Below, in pieces: positions 10,240-19,233 of a DNA stretch of 64,000 nucleotides (positions within the stretch are counted from its first letter, which is position 1; the number at the start of each line of letters is the position of its first letter). Origin of the DNA: Candidatus Scalindua sp. SCAELEC01. GTDB lineage: Bacteria; Planctomycetota; Brocadiia; Brocadiales; Scalinduaceae. The DNA lies in contig SHMT01000015.1 of the NCBI GenBank assembly GCA_004282745.1, positions 60,282 to 124,281 of the forward strand, given 5' to 3'. Both the position numbers and the translations under genes were made by a program. The notes under the pieces are model-generated. The model saw only the letters and a list, made by a program, of their open reading frames with translations, was not told where the DNA came from and did not search any database.

Positions 10240-10794
10240 ATGAACCAAGAGACAAAAAAGAGTATCTATTGGGTTTTCGGGTTTGTGATGGTGATATGGA
10301 TAATCGAATTGGTAAATTTATTCACAGGACACCGTCTTAGTAGTTGGGGGATATTACCCCGTACCGTAAAAGGGCTCTCGGGAATACCCTTAAGCCCTTT
10401 TTTACACGCAAGTTTAAGGCATGTTATGGTAAATACCATACCCTTAGCGACACTTGGGGGTTTTGTAATACTCCAGGGGAGACGACTATTCTTTGAGATA
10501 ACCATTATCATCATTCTTGTTAGCGGTTCTCTTCTCTGGCTCTTTGGCCGTTCATCCTACCACGTTGGAGCAAGCGGTCTCATTTTTGGTTACTTTGGAT
10601 ATTTAGTTGTACGGGCATGGTATGATCGTAGCCTCAGATCCTTTCTCATAGCATTTTTTACCATTTTTCTCTTTGGAGGCATGATGTGGGGATTGCTGCC
10701 CACACTTTCACCTGTTTCCTGGGAAGGCCATCTTTTCGGTCTGCTTGCGGGGATCCTTGCCGCATACATCGAAAAATATACAAAATCCGCGTGA
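10240..10794 (+). CDS. Rhomboid family intramembrane serine protease
   Basis: A 184-aa integral membrane protein with about six hydrophobic segments. The catalytic Ser112 is in HVGASGLIFGY and the catalytic His164 in WEGHLFGLLAG, the GxSG...H dyad of rhomboids. HASLRHVMVN (about 56-65) matches the conserved first-loop/TM2 region. It would cut membrane-anchored substrates; none can be named from the context. The MFS gene starts about 106 bp downstream. Confidence 0.92.
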   Translation: MNQETKKSIYWVFGFVMVIWIIELVNLFTGHRLSSWGILPRTVKGLSGIPLSPFLHASLRHVMVNTIPLATLGGFVILQGRRLFFEITIIIILVSGSLLWLFGRSSYHVGASGLIFGYFGYLVVRAWYDRSLRSFLIAFFTIFLFGGMMWGLLPTLSPVSWEGHLFGLLAGILAAYIEKYTKSA

Positions 10795-10900
10795 GTTATC
10801 AAATCGGAGAATAGACTCTCCCAATACTTCAGAACAGGCAGAATATCTTAACATTGGTAGTGTCAAACTCCAAATAATGAGGGAAATGGTAGGAAATTTT

Positions 10901-12082
10901 ATGGTAAAAGGTAATAACAGGTTATTCTCATTTCACATAGTGCTCTTGATATTTGCACACCTCTTCAACGATTTTTATGCTGGTTTTTTAATACCTCTGC
11001 TCTCGCACTTTCAAACTTTTCTTCACTTAACGATAACTCAAGTCTCTGTTCTCCCCATGGTGCTGGCAGTATTCGGCTCTATTTTACAGCCACTATTTGG
11101 AATTTTTGGTGACAAATTTAACAAAAAAATGTTTGTGGTATTGGGAGTTTTGTGCTCAGCGCTCTTCATGAGTAACATCTGCTTCTCTCCAAACTTCGGT
11201 ACCCTTATTTTTATGCTCATCATTGGTGCTTCGGGGGTTGCATCCTTCCATCCAAATGGGGCTGCAAGTGTTGCGGGTCTGAATAATCAAAATTCTACGT
11301 TCATGATGTCTCTCTTCCTCATGGCCGGTTGTGTAGGATTGGGGGGAGCACCATTTATCATAACGTCCATTGTCTCCGTGTGGGGAATACATATGCTCTG
11401 GGTTGCCTCATTCCCGGGTATTTTATTGGCAATACTACTCTACAAAAGGCTCCCCGAAGTTTCTCGACCAGAGCACAGGGTGAGTTTATTCAGCATAAAG
11501 CTAATTTTCGAAAAAAAGTCGTGGCCTGTATGGTTAATGGTTTTCATTATGTTCCTACGGTCGGTTGTTATAACCAGTTTCATGTGTTTCCTCTCTATCC
11601 TTCTCACGGAAAGGGGAGATTCATTTCAGAAAAGTGGAATTGCCATATCCGTATTCCTCATAAGCGGTACTATAGGTGGTCTTGTAGGCGGGTATATATC
11701 AGACTATGTCAAAAGAAAGATTGTAATAGCAGCTTCCTCGATGGTGGCATGCCCCCTACTCCTCTGTTTTTTGCTGGGAGGTGGGAACTATTCTCTCATA
11801 TTTCTCAGCTTAAGTGGCATAACCATATTCTCCGCATCCGCAGTTAATGTCCTCATTGTCCAAGAGCTTTGCCCAGGAATGGCAAGTGCTGTTTCGGGTA
11901 TTGCTATGGGACTCGTTTGGGGTACAGCGGGACTTATGCTACCAATAATTGGAAAACTTGCCGATCTGTATAGTATGCAAACGGCCCTTCAAATTGTAGC
12001 ATATATAGCGCCTATCGCGGGAATACTCGTCTTCTTATTGCCCAATTTGGATAAGAATAAAGGAATTCTGAAGGAGGGATAG
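10901..12082 (+). CDS. MFS transporter, fosmidomycin-resistance-like
   Basis: A major facilitator of about 393 aa with twelve predicted membrane helices. IFAHLFNDFYAGFLIPLL near the N-terminus and GASGVASFHPNGAASVAG match the Fsr (fosmidomycin resistance) branch. The frame is open upstream to 10745, overlapping the rhomboid gene. I choose ATG 10901 because AGGA precedes it at about 6 bp and the first helix follows soon after. ATGs at 10877 and 10886 are alternatives. The substrate is unknown; a drug or metabolite efflux role is the family default. Confidence 0.85.
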   Translation: MVKGNNRLFSFHIVLLIFAHLFNDFYAGFLIPLLSHFQTFLHLTITQVSVLPMVLAVFGSILQPLFGIFGDKFNKKMFVVLGVLCSALFMSNICFSPNFGTLIFMLIIGASGVASFHPNGAASVAGLNNQNSTFMMSLFLMAGCVGLGGAPFIITSIVSVWGIHMLWVASFPGILLAILLYKRLPEVSRPEHRVSLFSIKLIFEKKSWPVWLMVFIMFLRSVVITSFMCFLSILLTERGDSFQKSGIAISVFLISGTIGGLVGGYISDYVKRKIVIAASSMVACPLLLCFLLGGGNYSLIFLSLSGITIFSASAVNVLIVQELCPGMASAVSGIAMGLVWGTAGLMLPIIGKLADLYSMQTALQIVAYIAPIAGILVFLLPNLDKNKGILKEG

Positions 12083-12258
12083 GGTGCTGAAAAAGATCGA
12101 AATAGGTGAATTTTCATGGGTACTGCCTCTAACACTAAAGTCGCAAGAAAAGGAGCAGTGTTTGTCATGAGGAAATAAAAATTATTTTTGTAGAAGTAAA
12201 GGGTAAGTTTTCTATAATGGAGGACGAAGTATACTTATTCCATCAATTTCTGTATCCA

Positions 12259-13998
12259 ATGAATCTATTCATCAATAAAATAATCAATTTACTTGAGAGT
12301 GAGATATCCCTCCCGCCTGACAAAATAGGAGCCTTATTAGAACAGCCTCCAGACAATAAGATGGGTGATTATGCACTCCCCTGTTTCTCTATTGCAAAAC
12401 AGTTAAGAAAAAATCCTCAAGATATTGCGGCAGAATTATCGCAAAAACTTGTTCCTAACGACACAATAGTCCAGATAACGGCCACAGGCCCTTATCTCAA
12501 TTTTCATGTAGCAAAACCATTACTTTTCAGAACTGTTCTAGAGGAAATTGCTAGCACAGGAGCATCATACGGAAACTCTCTCATTGGCAAGGACAAGACC
12601 ATTATCATTGATTACTCCTCTCCGAACATTGCAAAGCATCTGGCGGTGCATCATCTACGATCAGCGGTGATTGGAAATGCGATATACAATCTTTTCAAGG
12701 CACTGGGATACAGATGCATTGGTATCAATCATCTGGGAGATTGGGGAACACAATTTGGCCAACTCATCGTTGCCTTGAAGAGGTGGGGTTCGAATTTTGC
12801 CATCACCTCTAAAAGAAATTCATTCGAAGAGGATTCGACAAAGCAAGAGACACTCACCGTAAACAAACTCAATGAGCTATATGTTACGTTTCACAAAGAG
12901 GCAAAAACAGACAAAAATCTGGAAGAAGAGGCCAGAGAGTGGTTCAAAAAACTCGAAGATGGGGATAATGAGGCAAAAGAGACCTGGCAACATTTTAAAG
13001 AGATAAGTATGTTGGAATTTGATCGGGTATACAAAAGGCTGGGTATAACCTTTGATTCCTATGCTGGCGAAAGTTTTTATAATGAGATGCTTGATGACAC
13101 GGTTAAGAGAATCAAGGATTCAGGTTTAACGGAAATCAGTGAGGATGCCTTGGTCGTGAATCTAGAAAAATTTAATATGCCTCCCTGTATCTTGAGAAAG
13201 AGAGACGAAGCGAGTCTATATGCAACCCGAGATATCTGTGCAGCAGAATATAGAAAACGGGAGTATCATTTTGATAAGATGGTCTACGTTGTTGGATCGG
13301 AACAGAGGCTCCACTTCAGACAGTTTTTCAAGGTTTTAGAGCAGATGGGATACGAGTGGGTAGACACCTGTGCGCATGCAGATTTTGGACTGGTTAAGTT
13401 CAAACAGGGTAAAATGTCTACGAGAGAAGGTAAGGTCATCCTCCTGGAAGATTTACTGGAAGAATCCTACAAAATTGCAAGGGAGATCATAGAAGAGAAG
13501 AATCCTGACCTGGAAAATAGAGAGGAAGTAGCTGAAAATGTTGGTATCGGGGCCATAATTTTTTCTGAACTCTGCACAAAGAGGGTTAAGGACGTCTTGT
13601 TTGACTGGGACGTGATCCTCAATTTTGATGGAGAAACAGGTCCGTATGTCCAATACACCCATGCCCGTATGTGCAGTATCTTAAGGAAGTATGGAGAAAG
13701 CGTCACAACCAGCGTAGACTACAATTTGCTCAAAGAAGACGATGAGATCGTATTAATAAAACAACTAGAAGGATTCCCTTTCGCCATTTCACGAGCAGCA
13801 GATAATTACGAACCTTCCATCCTCAGCAACCACCTCCTCGATCTTTGTAGTACATTTAACAGATACTACCAACACCACAGGATCCTCACGGACGACAATG
13901 AATTAAGAAAGGCCCGGATACTCTTAATAGATGCAATAAGGCAGGTCATACAAAACGGCCTCTCTATCCTCGGCCTCAAATCACCGGAGAGGATGTAA
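12259..13998 (+). CDS. argS: Arginyl-tRNA synthetase
   Basis: Class I synthetase that charges tRNA-Arg. The HIGH-type motif appears in SSPNIAKHLAVHHLRS and the KMSK-type loop in KMSTREGKVILL. The N-terminal Add1 domain (DNKMGDYALPCFSIAKQL) and C-terminal DALR anticodon-binding domain are present. An in-frame ATG at 12217 would add 14 residues. I prefer 12259 because MNLFINKII matches the usual ArgS N-terminus. Neither has a convincing ribosome site. Confidence 0.95.
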   Translation: MNLFINKIINLLESEISLPPDKIGALLEQPPDNKMGDYALPCFSIAKQLRKNPQDIAAELSQKLVPNDTIVQITATGPYLNFHVAKPLLFRTVLEEIASTGASYGNSLIGKDKTIIIDYSSPNIAKHLAVHHLRSAVIGNAIYNLFKALGYRCIGINHLGDWGTQFGQLIVALKRWGSNFAITSKRNSFEEDSTKQETLTVNKLNELYVTFHKEAKTDKNLEEEAREWFKKLEDGDNEAKETWQHFKEISMLEFDRVYKRLGITFDSYAGESFYNEMLDDTVKRIKDSGLTEISEDALVVNLEKFNMPPCILRKRDEASLYATRDICAAEYRKREYHFDKMVYVVGSEQRLHFRQFFKVLEQMGYEWVDTCAHADFGLVKFKQGKMSTREGKVILLEDLLEESYKIAREIIEEKNPDLENREEVAENVGIGAIIFSELCTKRVKDVLFDWDVILNFDGETGPYVQYTHARMCSILRKYGESVTTSVDYNLLKEDDEIVLIKQLEGFPFAISRAADNYEPSILSNHLLDLCSTFNRYYQHHRILTDDNELRKARILLIDAIRQVIQNGLSILGLKSPERM

Positions 13999-14128
13999 GA
14001 CAAATTCGCTCCCTCTGGTCGCGTATTTGTGTGAGTTTTACTTCGTAAAACAAGATAAATAAAACAAAAATAGAACACTATTAATGAGCAATATTATCAT
14101 GGAAGAACAGGATCAATGACATGCGAGA

Positions 14129-14239
14129 TATACTAAAACCGATTTGGTTTTCGGTTTTACTGAAAACCAAATCTTGGTGAAGGTATACTCGCTCAATTGA
14201 TCTCGGATTTTATCCGAAAACCATTATGAGATGAGTATA
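14129..14239 (+). repeat. Two-hairpin dispersed repeat (family R1), copy 1
   Basis: A 111-bp unit that recurs at 53351-53462 and 53696-53806. Hairpin 1 pairs 14141-14152 (gatttggttttc) with 14162-14173 (perfect, 12 bp). Hairpin 2 pairs tatactc at 14184-14190 with gagtata at 14233-14239, with an inner tcggat/atccga stem at 14203-14217. The unit starts with tatactaaaacc and ends with gagtata. Confidence 0.85.
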
Positions 14240-14295
14240 AATCCAATTAAAAAGAGGCTGATCAACGGTTGAGGGTGAAGAAAATGTTTTGTGTC

Positions 14296-14340
14296 TAAGA
14301 TATTGGGAATATACAGATACCGTATATTCCCAATATCTTA
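14296..14340. repeat. Perfect 19-bp inverted repeat with 7-base loop
   Basis: Positions 14296-14314 are exactly complementary to 14322-14340 around agatacc. No T-run follows, so a simple terminator is unlikely. It lies about 40 bp before the HEPN-like gene start and could be an operator or an mRNA leader structure. Confidence 0.6.
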
Positions 14341-14380
14341 AAGACCGTATCTTTAAATGTTAGGCATGTAAAGGTGGCCT

Positions 14381-15067
14381 ATGGCAGTTCGTGATGATAT
14401 CGATCAGTACATTGCATACTTTAATGCACAGAATCAGCAAATAGAGAACGTTGCTCTTCCCCTACTCAAGAAAGTTTTCTATTTGGTCGAGATCGATACA
14501 CTAAGTCGTGCAGCCTTTCCAAGTAATCCCAAAAATAGAAAACGGGTAGTGCAATTTATTGATACGTGCTCTAACTGGGATGACAAGGATAAAGTGAGCG
14601 CAGTTCAATTGCAGTTTGCTCTTGAGAAAAATGGAATCCTATCAGGCTCACTCTATGACTCCATTAACCAGCGTATCAACTCATGGGGCTACGGGCAGAT
14701 TATACGGCCGAATGATGACCTGTCACTCGGAGAGGCCCAGCGGCTATCAATTTCAAGTGAATCCCAATATGTGAAGTACGCCCGTTATGCTGAGCTTCTC
14801 TATACATACCGGAACCATTTACTGCACGAATTCCGTGAACCTGGACATGGAATGGACTTGGGTGCCGATCTTCGCTCTACTCCCTACTATCTCGGTATGG
14901 ATCGGCCCAGTACAGGACAAAGTTCATGGGAGTTAGTATTTCCATCTCAATTTCTGCGGAGTCTATGCAAAGGTTGTATTAATGGACTTGAAGCACACCT
15001 TTCTGCAAACAATTTAAATCCATATGACGCCTACGAATTTGGATCGATGTGGCAACGTCCCCGATAA
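14381..15067 (+). CDS. Orphan protein with HEPN-like RX4H motif
   Basis: A soluble 228-aa protein of unrecognised family. It is mostly helical, and at 143-150 it has YRNHLLHE, which gives R144-N145-x3-H149. An Arg followed by a polar residue and His after four residues is the catalytic signature of HEPN ribonucleases, found in many toxins and defence proteins. No signal peptide or membrane helix. No antitoxin-like gene adjoins it. It is flanked by repeats on both sides, which fits an accessory gene. The HEPN call rests on one short motif and could be chance. Confidence 0.6.
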   Translation: MAVRDDIDQYIAYFNAQNQQIENVALPLLKKVFYLVEIDTLSRAAFPSNPKNRKRVVQFIDTCSNWDDKDKVSAVQLQFALEKNGILSGSLYDSINQRINSWGYGQIIRPNDDLSLGEAQRLSISSESQYVKYARYAELLYTYRNHLLHEFREPGHGMDLGADLRSTPYYLGMDRPSTGQSSWELVFPSQFLRSLCKGCINGLEAHLSANNLNPYDAYEFGSMWQRPR

Positions 15068-15556
15068 CCACACACCTAACATAATAAGGATTCAGCGAAG
15101 ATTTAGGGGATCCTAGAGTTATTAGTGACTCATAAAATCTCTTTTATCCCCACCGTAGCTCATCCGAAATATTCGCCCCGCCTGCAGCGGCATTGACAAA
15201 TGAACCTCAACTCTGCATTATCATGCATTTCAATTCCATTATAAGTTGTGATTTTTTAATGGAGAATTTGGCTGATCAATGGTATATTTTGAAAGAATTT
15301 AAACTTGTCAGGCCAGAACCAAAAAGAATAGTAAATTACAAATTCCAAATTCCAATGTTCGAATTATCAAAACAGTTTGGAATTTTGTGTTTGTTTATTG
15401 TGGTTTGTTTGTTACTTGGATTTTATTATTTGGTGCTTATCAGATATACCTGAAAAACTCTATTAATAATTATTTTGCCAAAGCTTGTCCCTGTATGTTT
15501 TAAACAGGGAATGGTCAAAATATTATTGCTAAGCTACTATACTATCCGGCTAAAAA
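15068..15556. other. Intergenic region with AT-rich repeat
   Basis: A 489-bp stretch. Part of it (15331-15432) is an AT-rich repeat of the aaattccaatg type. A low-complexity open frame at 15193-15453 overlaps it and is not believed. No promoter was convincing for the dCache gene. Confidence 0.5.
15331..15432. repeat. AT-rich inverted-repeat element (family R5)
   Basis: The left half contains tandem aattcc motifs and caaaaca; the right half has tttggaattttg and ttgtttgtt, roughly the reverse complement. The same sequence style occurs at 34501-34555 and 34759-34822, where another element has split it. It is probably a miniature non-coding element. Boundaries are approximate. Confidence 0.45.
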
Positions 15557-16567
15557 ATGAAACGAATAAAAATAATACTCCTCTCATACGCTATAGCTTT
15601 TTTTGTCTTTCTATTGCTGTTCCCCGTTTTCAGCTATAAGCCTTTGAAGTCAGCAATAAAAAATGAGGCCTTCAATCATCTCATTACTGCGAGAGAACTC
15701 TTACACCATGAGATTGAAGATTATTTCCGTGAAAGATTTGGCAATGTAGATGTCCTTGCAAGAGACCCAATAGTAGAAGAAGCCTTAGTCCAACTATCAG
15801 AGAGCTTCAACACCTACGGCCTCGACAGCCCCCAGTATAACCAAACCCTCAACAGATACCAATCGTTAATGGAACATTACGTTGCCAGTTACGGATACAT
15901 AAATATTTTTTTGGTTAATAGTAATGGAGATGTCATATTTTCCGTAACGAGAGAGGATTTCACCGGCACTAATTTACGTACGGGGAAATATCAAGACTTT
16001 AGTGTTGGTCAGGTATTTAGAAGAGGTCTAGAGGAAGTGGCCTTTGAAGATTACACCTGGAATGACACAAAAGGCGAATTTAGCGCATACTTTTCTGCCC
16101 CCGTTTACGACAACCATTCATTGTCAGGAGCCTTAATAATAGAAATACCTTTCTCTCACCTAGATGCCATGTTAACTCAGAGGGCAGGGTTTGGAGAGAC
16201 AGGGGAGATGTATTTAGTAGGTGAAGACGAATTTATGAGATCAAATTCCCGATTCTCAGAAGAGCCAACAATTCTGCAACTAGAGATAGATACGGAAGCG
16301 ACACGAAATGCATTTGAGGGAGAAACTGGCACAAAGATTGTGGACGATTACCGAGGAGTACCGGTGCTGAGCGCCTATGCACCACTAAACCTCAAGTTTG
16401 TAAATTGGATAATTTTGGTTGAGATTGATGAAGAAGAGGCCCTACGCGCAAGCCACACTGTCGAGAAAAAACTCATCATTTTCTCAATCCTAATCTTTAT
16501 CATAACGACACTATATCTATATTTTACCTTTAAGAGGGAAAAAAAGGTGCTTCCACAAAACCAGTAG
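15557..16567 (+). CDS. Membrane-anchored dCache-like sensor lacking an output domain
   Basis: Of 336 aa, residues 5-27 form an N-terminal membrane anchor. A long periplasmic domain follows with dCache features: IFLVNSNGDVIFSV, YFSAPVYDN and GETGEMYLVGEDEFMRSNSRF. A second hydrophobic segment lies at about 305-323, then only a short basic tail. Such domains normally feed a HAMP, kinase, cyclase or chemotaxis module, none of which is present. A run of seven A's in the last codons could cause a frameshift, but the alternative frame only adds a short acidic tail. A partner protein may supply output. Confidence 0.75.
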   Translation: MKRIKIILLSYAIAFFVFLLLFPVFSYKPLKSAIKNEAFNHLITARELLHHEIEDYFRERFGNVDVLARDPIVEEALVQLSESFNTYGLDSPQYNQTLNRYQSLMEHYVASYGYINIFLVNSNGDVIFSVTREDFTGTNLRTGKYQDFSVGQVFRRGLEEVAFEDYTWNDTKGEFSAYFSAPVYDNHSLSGALIIEIPFSHLDAMLTQRAGFGETGEMYLVGEDEFMRSNSRFSEEPTILQLEIDTEATRNAFEGETGTKIVDDYRGVPVLSAYAPLNLKFVNWIILVEIDEEEALRASHTVEKKLIIFSILIFIITTLYLYFTFKREKKVLPQNQ

Positions 16568-16676
16568 AAGAATCAGAATCCAAAGACACCAGCAGAGAAA
16601 CTGGGTCCTAATCTGACAGCAGTAACGAAAACTCAGTATCTTTTTATAAAAAAATGGATACTCATGATAGGGTACA

Positions 16677-19181
16677 TCATTTCCCAAACGGTTTTAGCAA
16701 AATTATGAGCCGAGGAAGAAGTGTTAGTGCCGTTATCAGTGCAATCAGCATTGCAAGGCTGGTGAGAAGACCAAAAAGGATGGTAGGGATAAAATTTGAA
16801 AAAATCAGAATCGAAAACCCTGCGATAATGGTAAGTGAAGTATAGTACATTGCATTACCTATACTTCCATGGCAGCGGTGCATAGTGCTCATATAATCTC
16901 GATCAGTCTCAAATTCTTCCTGGAATCGGTGGATATAATGAATCGTATCATCAACTGCAATACCGATACTTATTGCCGCTATCGTGATCGTCATCATATC
17001 CAGTGGCAGACCGATCAACCCCATCACACCAATTACCGAAACAGCGGAAAGTATGTTGGGAATGATCGCAATCAGAGAAATCTTAAAAGAACGAAACAGC
17101 ACCATAAACATAACCATTAATGCAAGCACAACAAACCCAATGGTTAAGATCTGAGAACTAAATAGACTCTGCAGCATGTTATTATAAAGGACCATTATGC
17201 CTGCCAAATGTACTTGGTCCTTTTTCAAACCAAGTTTATTCTCCATATCATACTTGATCTGTTTGAGTAAACGGTCCCGTTTGAGTCCCTTTAGAGAATC
17301 CTTTATTCGTACCGTCAAACGGGCCTGGCTATCTGCAACAGAAACATATGGGGTCAAGACAAGATCTTTGAACTTATCAGGCAATTGCGTATAGAGAAGG
17401 GCCAGCTGAAAATTATCCAGAGGTTTACCGTCAGTAAACGCCTCCGCAACCTTCATCATCGTTCCAAGAGATAACACCTTTCCAATTTCAGGCAAACTCT
17501 CGAGATAGTCGTGGACCTTTGTAATTACCGCCATCTTATCAGATGTAAACCAATACTTATCAGAATCCTCCTCATCAAGCTCGTCAAACTCGTCAAACTC
17601 ACTAAAATCATCATCAAAATCTTCTCCGGAGTCTACAACCGTTACATCGGGTAAAGGGAGGTTTTCCTCCTTCTTAAAATCCAGTATAATGTCGAGAGGC
17701 GTTGTGCCGCCCATATCCTGATCAATAACCTTCATCCCTTTATATATCTCAGTTGACTCTCTAAAATAATCGATAAAACTATTTTCTACCGTGAGTCTTA
17801 AAGCACCAACGACAATCATGGCCGTCAATACACCGGTTGCAATAAATATTGTCTTTGGATTATTCTGTGTCACACCCGCTAAAAAGCGGGTAATTGGTTG
17901 GCCGAACTGTCTCCCTTCTCGGGATTTCCCTTTCGGCAATAGATAAAGGGCCGCCGGGAAGAGTAAAAATGTGACGATAAGTGATACAATAAGTCCAACG
18001 CTCATCATCCAACCAAAGGTAATAATAGGCAGAATATCACATACCAGCAAGGAGCCAAAACCGGCAATTGTTGTTAACGTTGTATAGAGGCAGGGAATGA
18101 ATTTTGAAAACACCGTCTCCTTTACGAGTTGTTGCTCCGTCCAATCAGGGTTATCCACCATCAGTTCTCGATATCGGACAATGAGGTGAATAGTCAAAGC
18201 CATTGTGATAATAAGTTGCAGGGAGATAAAGTTTGAAGATATTACCGTAACCTCCCATCCAAAAATACCAAGCACTCCTACCATTGCAAGCACAGAGAGC
18301 GCGCAACAGAGGATAGGTAAGATAACCCACCGAGCTTTTCTGAAAATAATACCGAGGGCTACCACCAGAAAGATGAAAATACCAATCCCAAAGATTTTGA
18401 TGTCATTTTTGATAAATGTAACCATATCATCGGTGATCATTTCGACACCACCGAGAAACAGCTCGGCATCATCTCTATACCTCTCCATTATTTCACGAAT
18501 GGCAGCAATATCACTATGCTTCTCCCTATCCAGTCGAACTTTACACTCTCGATACTTGGTATTAATCTCTTCCAGCTCAACTCTTTCAAGAGGGCCAATG
18601 GTTGCATCGCTCTTTTTTTGTCTCAGCTCACTCCGTTTTGCTAAAAGCCTGTCATACTCCGCATCTTCAGCAAAATCGACGGCAATCATAGTCATCTTCA
18701 TATCAGCGCTGATCAAAAGCTCTTGATAAATCGGGCTGTCACGAAACTCAGCTCGTGCAAGTTCAAAATCAACAGCAGGATCCTCAAGATTCTTGATATT
18801 GTCCAACAACTCTTTGATGGGAACTGGCGGATTCCTGAGAAGGGGGACGTCGAGGATGGTAAAAACAGAGGCAACACGCTCCATCGCCTTTAATTCATCC
18901 CGTAACGAAGCGATATTTTTCAACGTATCAGGGGAGAAAAGGTCTCCCTTAGGTTTATATGTCATAAACAAGTACGTACTTGAACCGTACGTCTTGTTTA
19001 TCTTGCGGAAGTACTGAAAATCTTTATCGTTCTCAAGTATCAGAGAATCGGCAGAGGCATCTAGCCTGAAATCCTTAAGATGGAAACCAAGATAGGTAAA
19101 AAGTCCAAGCAACGCAAGAATGACAATGATTGGTTTGCCTAAAACAAATCGGGAATAGAAATTCATAAGAACTGATTGCAT
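16677..19181 (-). CDS. RND/MMPL superfamily transporter, possibly lipid or hopanoid related
   Basis: An 834-aa protein built of two repeats. Each has one N-terminal membrane helix, a large periplasmic domain and a cluster of five helices, the MMPL/SSD-like RND layout. FRLDASADSLILENDKDF after the first helix and AISIGIAVDDTIHYIHRF in the second cluster are family-typical. The second periplasmic domain has a very acidic insert at about 510-540 (DDDFSEFDEFDELDEEDSD). MlaC lies 52 bp upstream on the same strand, which points to lipid movement between membranes; HpnN-like hopanoid transport is one option. Substrate not proven. Confidence 0.85.
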   Translation of the reverse strand: MQSVLMNFYSRFVLGKPIIVILALLGLFTYLGFHLKDFRLDASADSLILENDKDFQYFRKINKTYGSSTYLFMTYKPKGDLFSPDTLKNIASLRDELKAMERVASVFTILDVPLLRNPPVPIKELLDNIKNLEDPAVDFELARAEFRDSPIYQELLISADMKMTMIAVDFAEDAEYDRLLAKRSELRQKKSDATIGPLERVELEEINTKYRECKVRLDREKHSDIAAIREIMERYRDDAELFLGGVEMITDDMVTFIKNDIKIFGIGIFIFLVVALGIIFRKARWVILPILCCALSVLAMVGVLGIFGWEVTVISSNFISLQLIITMALTIHLIVRYRELMVDNPDWTEQQLVKETVFSKFIPCLYTTLTTIAGFGSLLVCDILPIITFGWMMSVGLIVSLIVTFLLFPAALYLLPKGKSREGRQFGQPITRFLAGVTQNNPKTIFIATGVLTAMIVVGALRLTVENSFIDYFRESTEIYKGMKVIDQDMGGTTPLDIILDFKKEENLPLPDVTVVDSGEDFDDDFSEFDEFDELDEEDSDKYWFTSDKMAVITKVHDYLESLPEIGKVLSLGTMMKVAEAFTDGKPLDNFQLALLYTQLPDKFKDLVLTPYVSVADSQARLTVRIKDSLKGLKRDRLLKQIKYDMENKLGLKKDQVHLAGIMVLYNNMLQSLFSSQILTIGFVVLALMVMFMVLFRSFKISLIAIIPNILSAVSVIGVMGLIGLPLDMMTITIAAISIGIAVDDTIHYIHRFQEEFETDRDYMSTMHRCHGSIGNAMYYTSLTIIAGFSILIFSNFIPTILFGLLTSLAMLIALITALTLLPRLIILLKPFGK

Positions 19182-19233
19182 AAAATAGGGTCACTATAAG
19201 CAGGAGATAAGTAACAAGAAATGGGGTTGGATA

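Larger units (their letters stand above)
13999..14380. other. Intergenic region argS to HEPN-like gene
   Basis: A 382-bp stretch with no credible gene. It holds one full copy of the 111-bp two-hairpin repeat (14129-14239) and a perfect 19-bp palindrome (14296-14340). Nothing else was recognised. Confidence 0.7.

Noticed and set aside
15193..15453. 86-codon frame with a hydrophobic end
   Set aside because: Overlaps an AT-rich repeat and has no ribosome site; the hydrophobic end is the T-rich arm of the repeat.
16568..16676. Missing cytoplasmic domain of the dCache protein beyond its stop
   Set aside because: All three frames give only short tails without motifs before the convergent RND gene.
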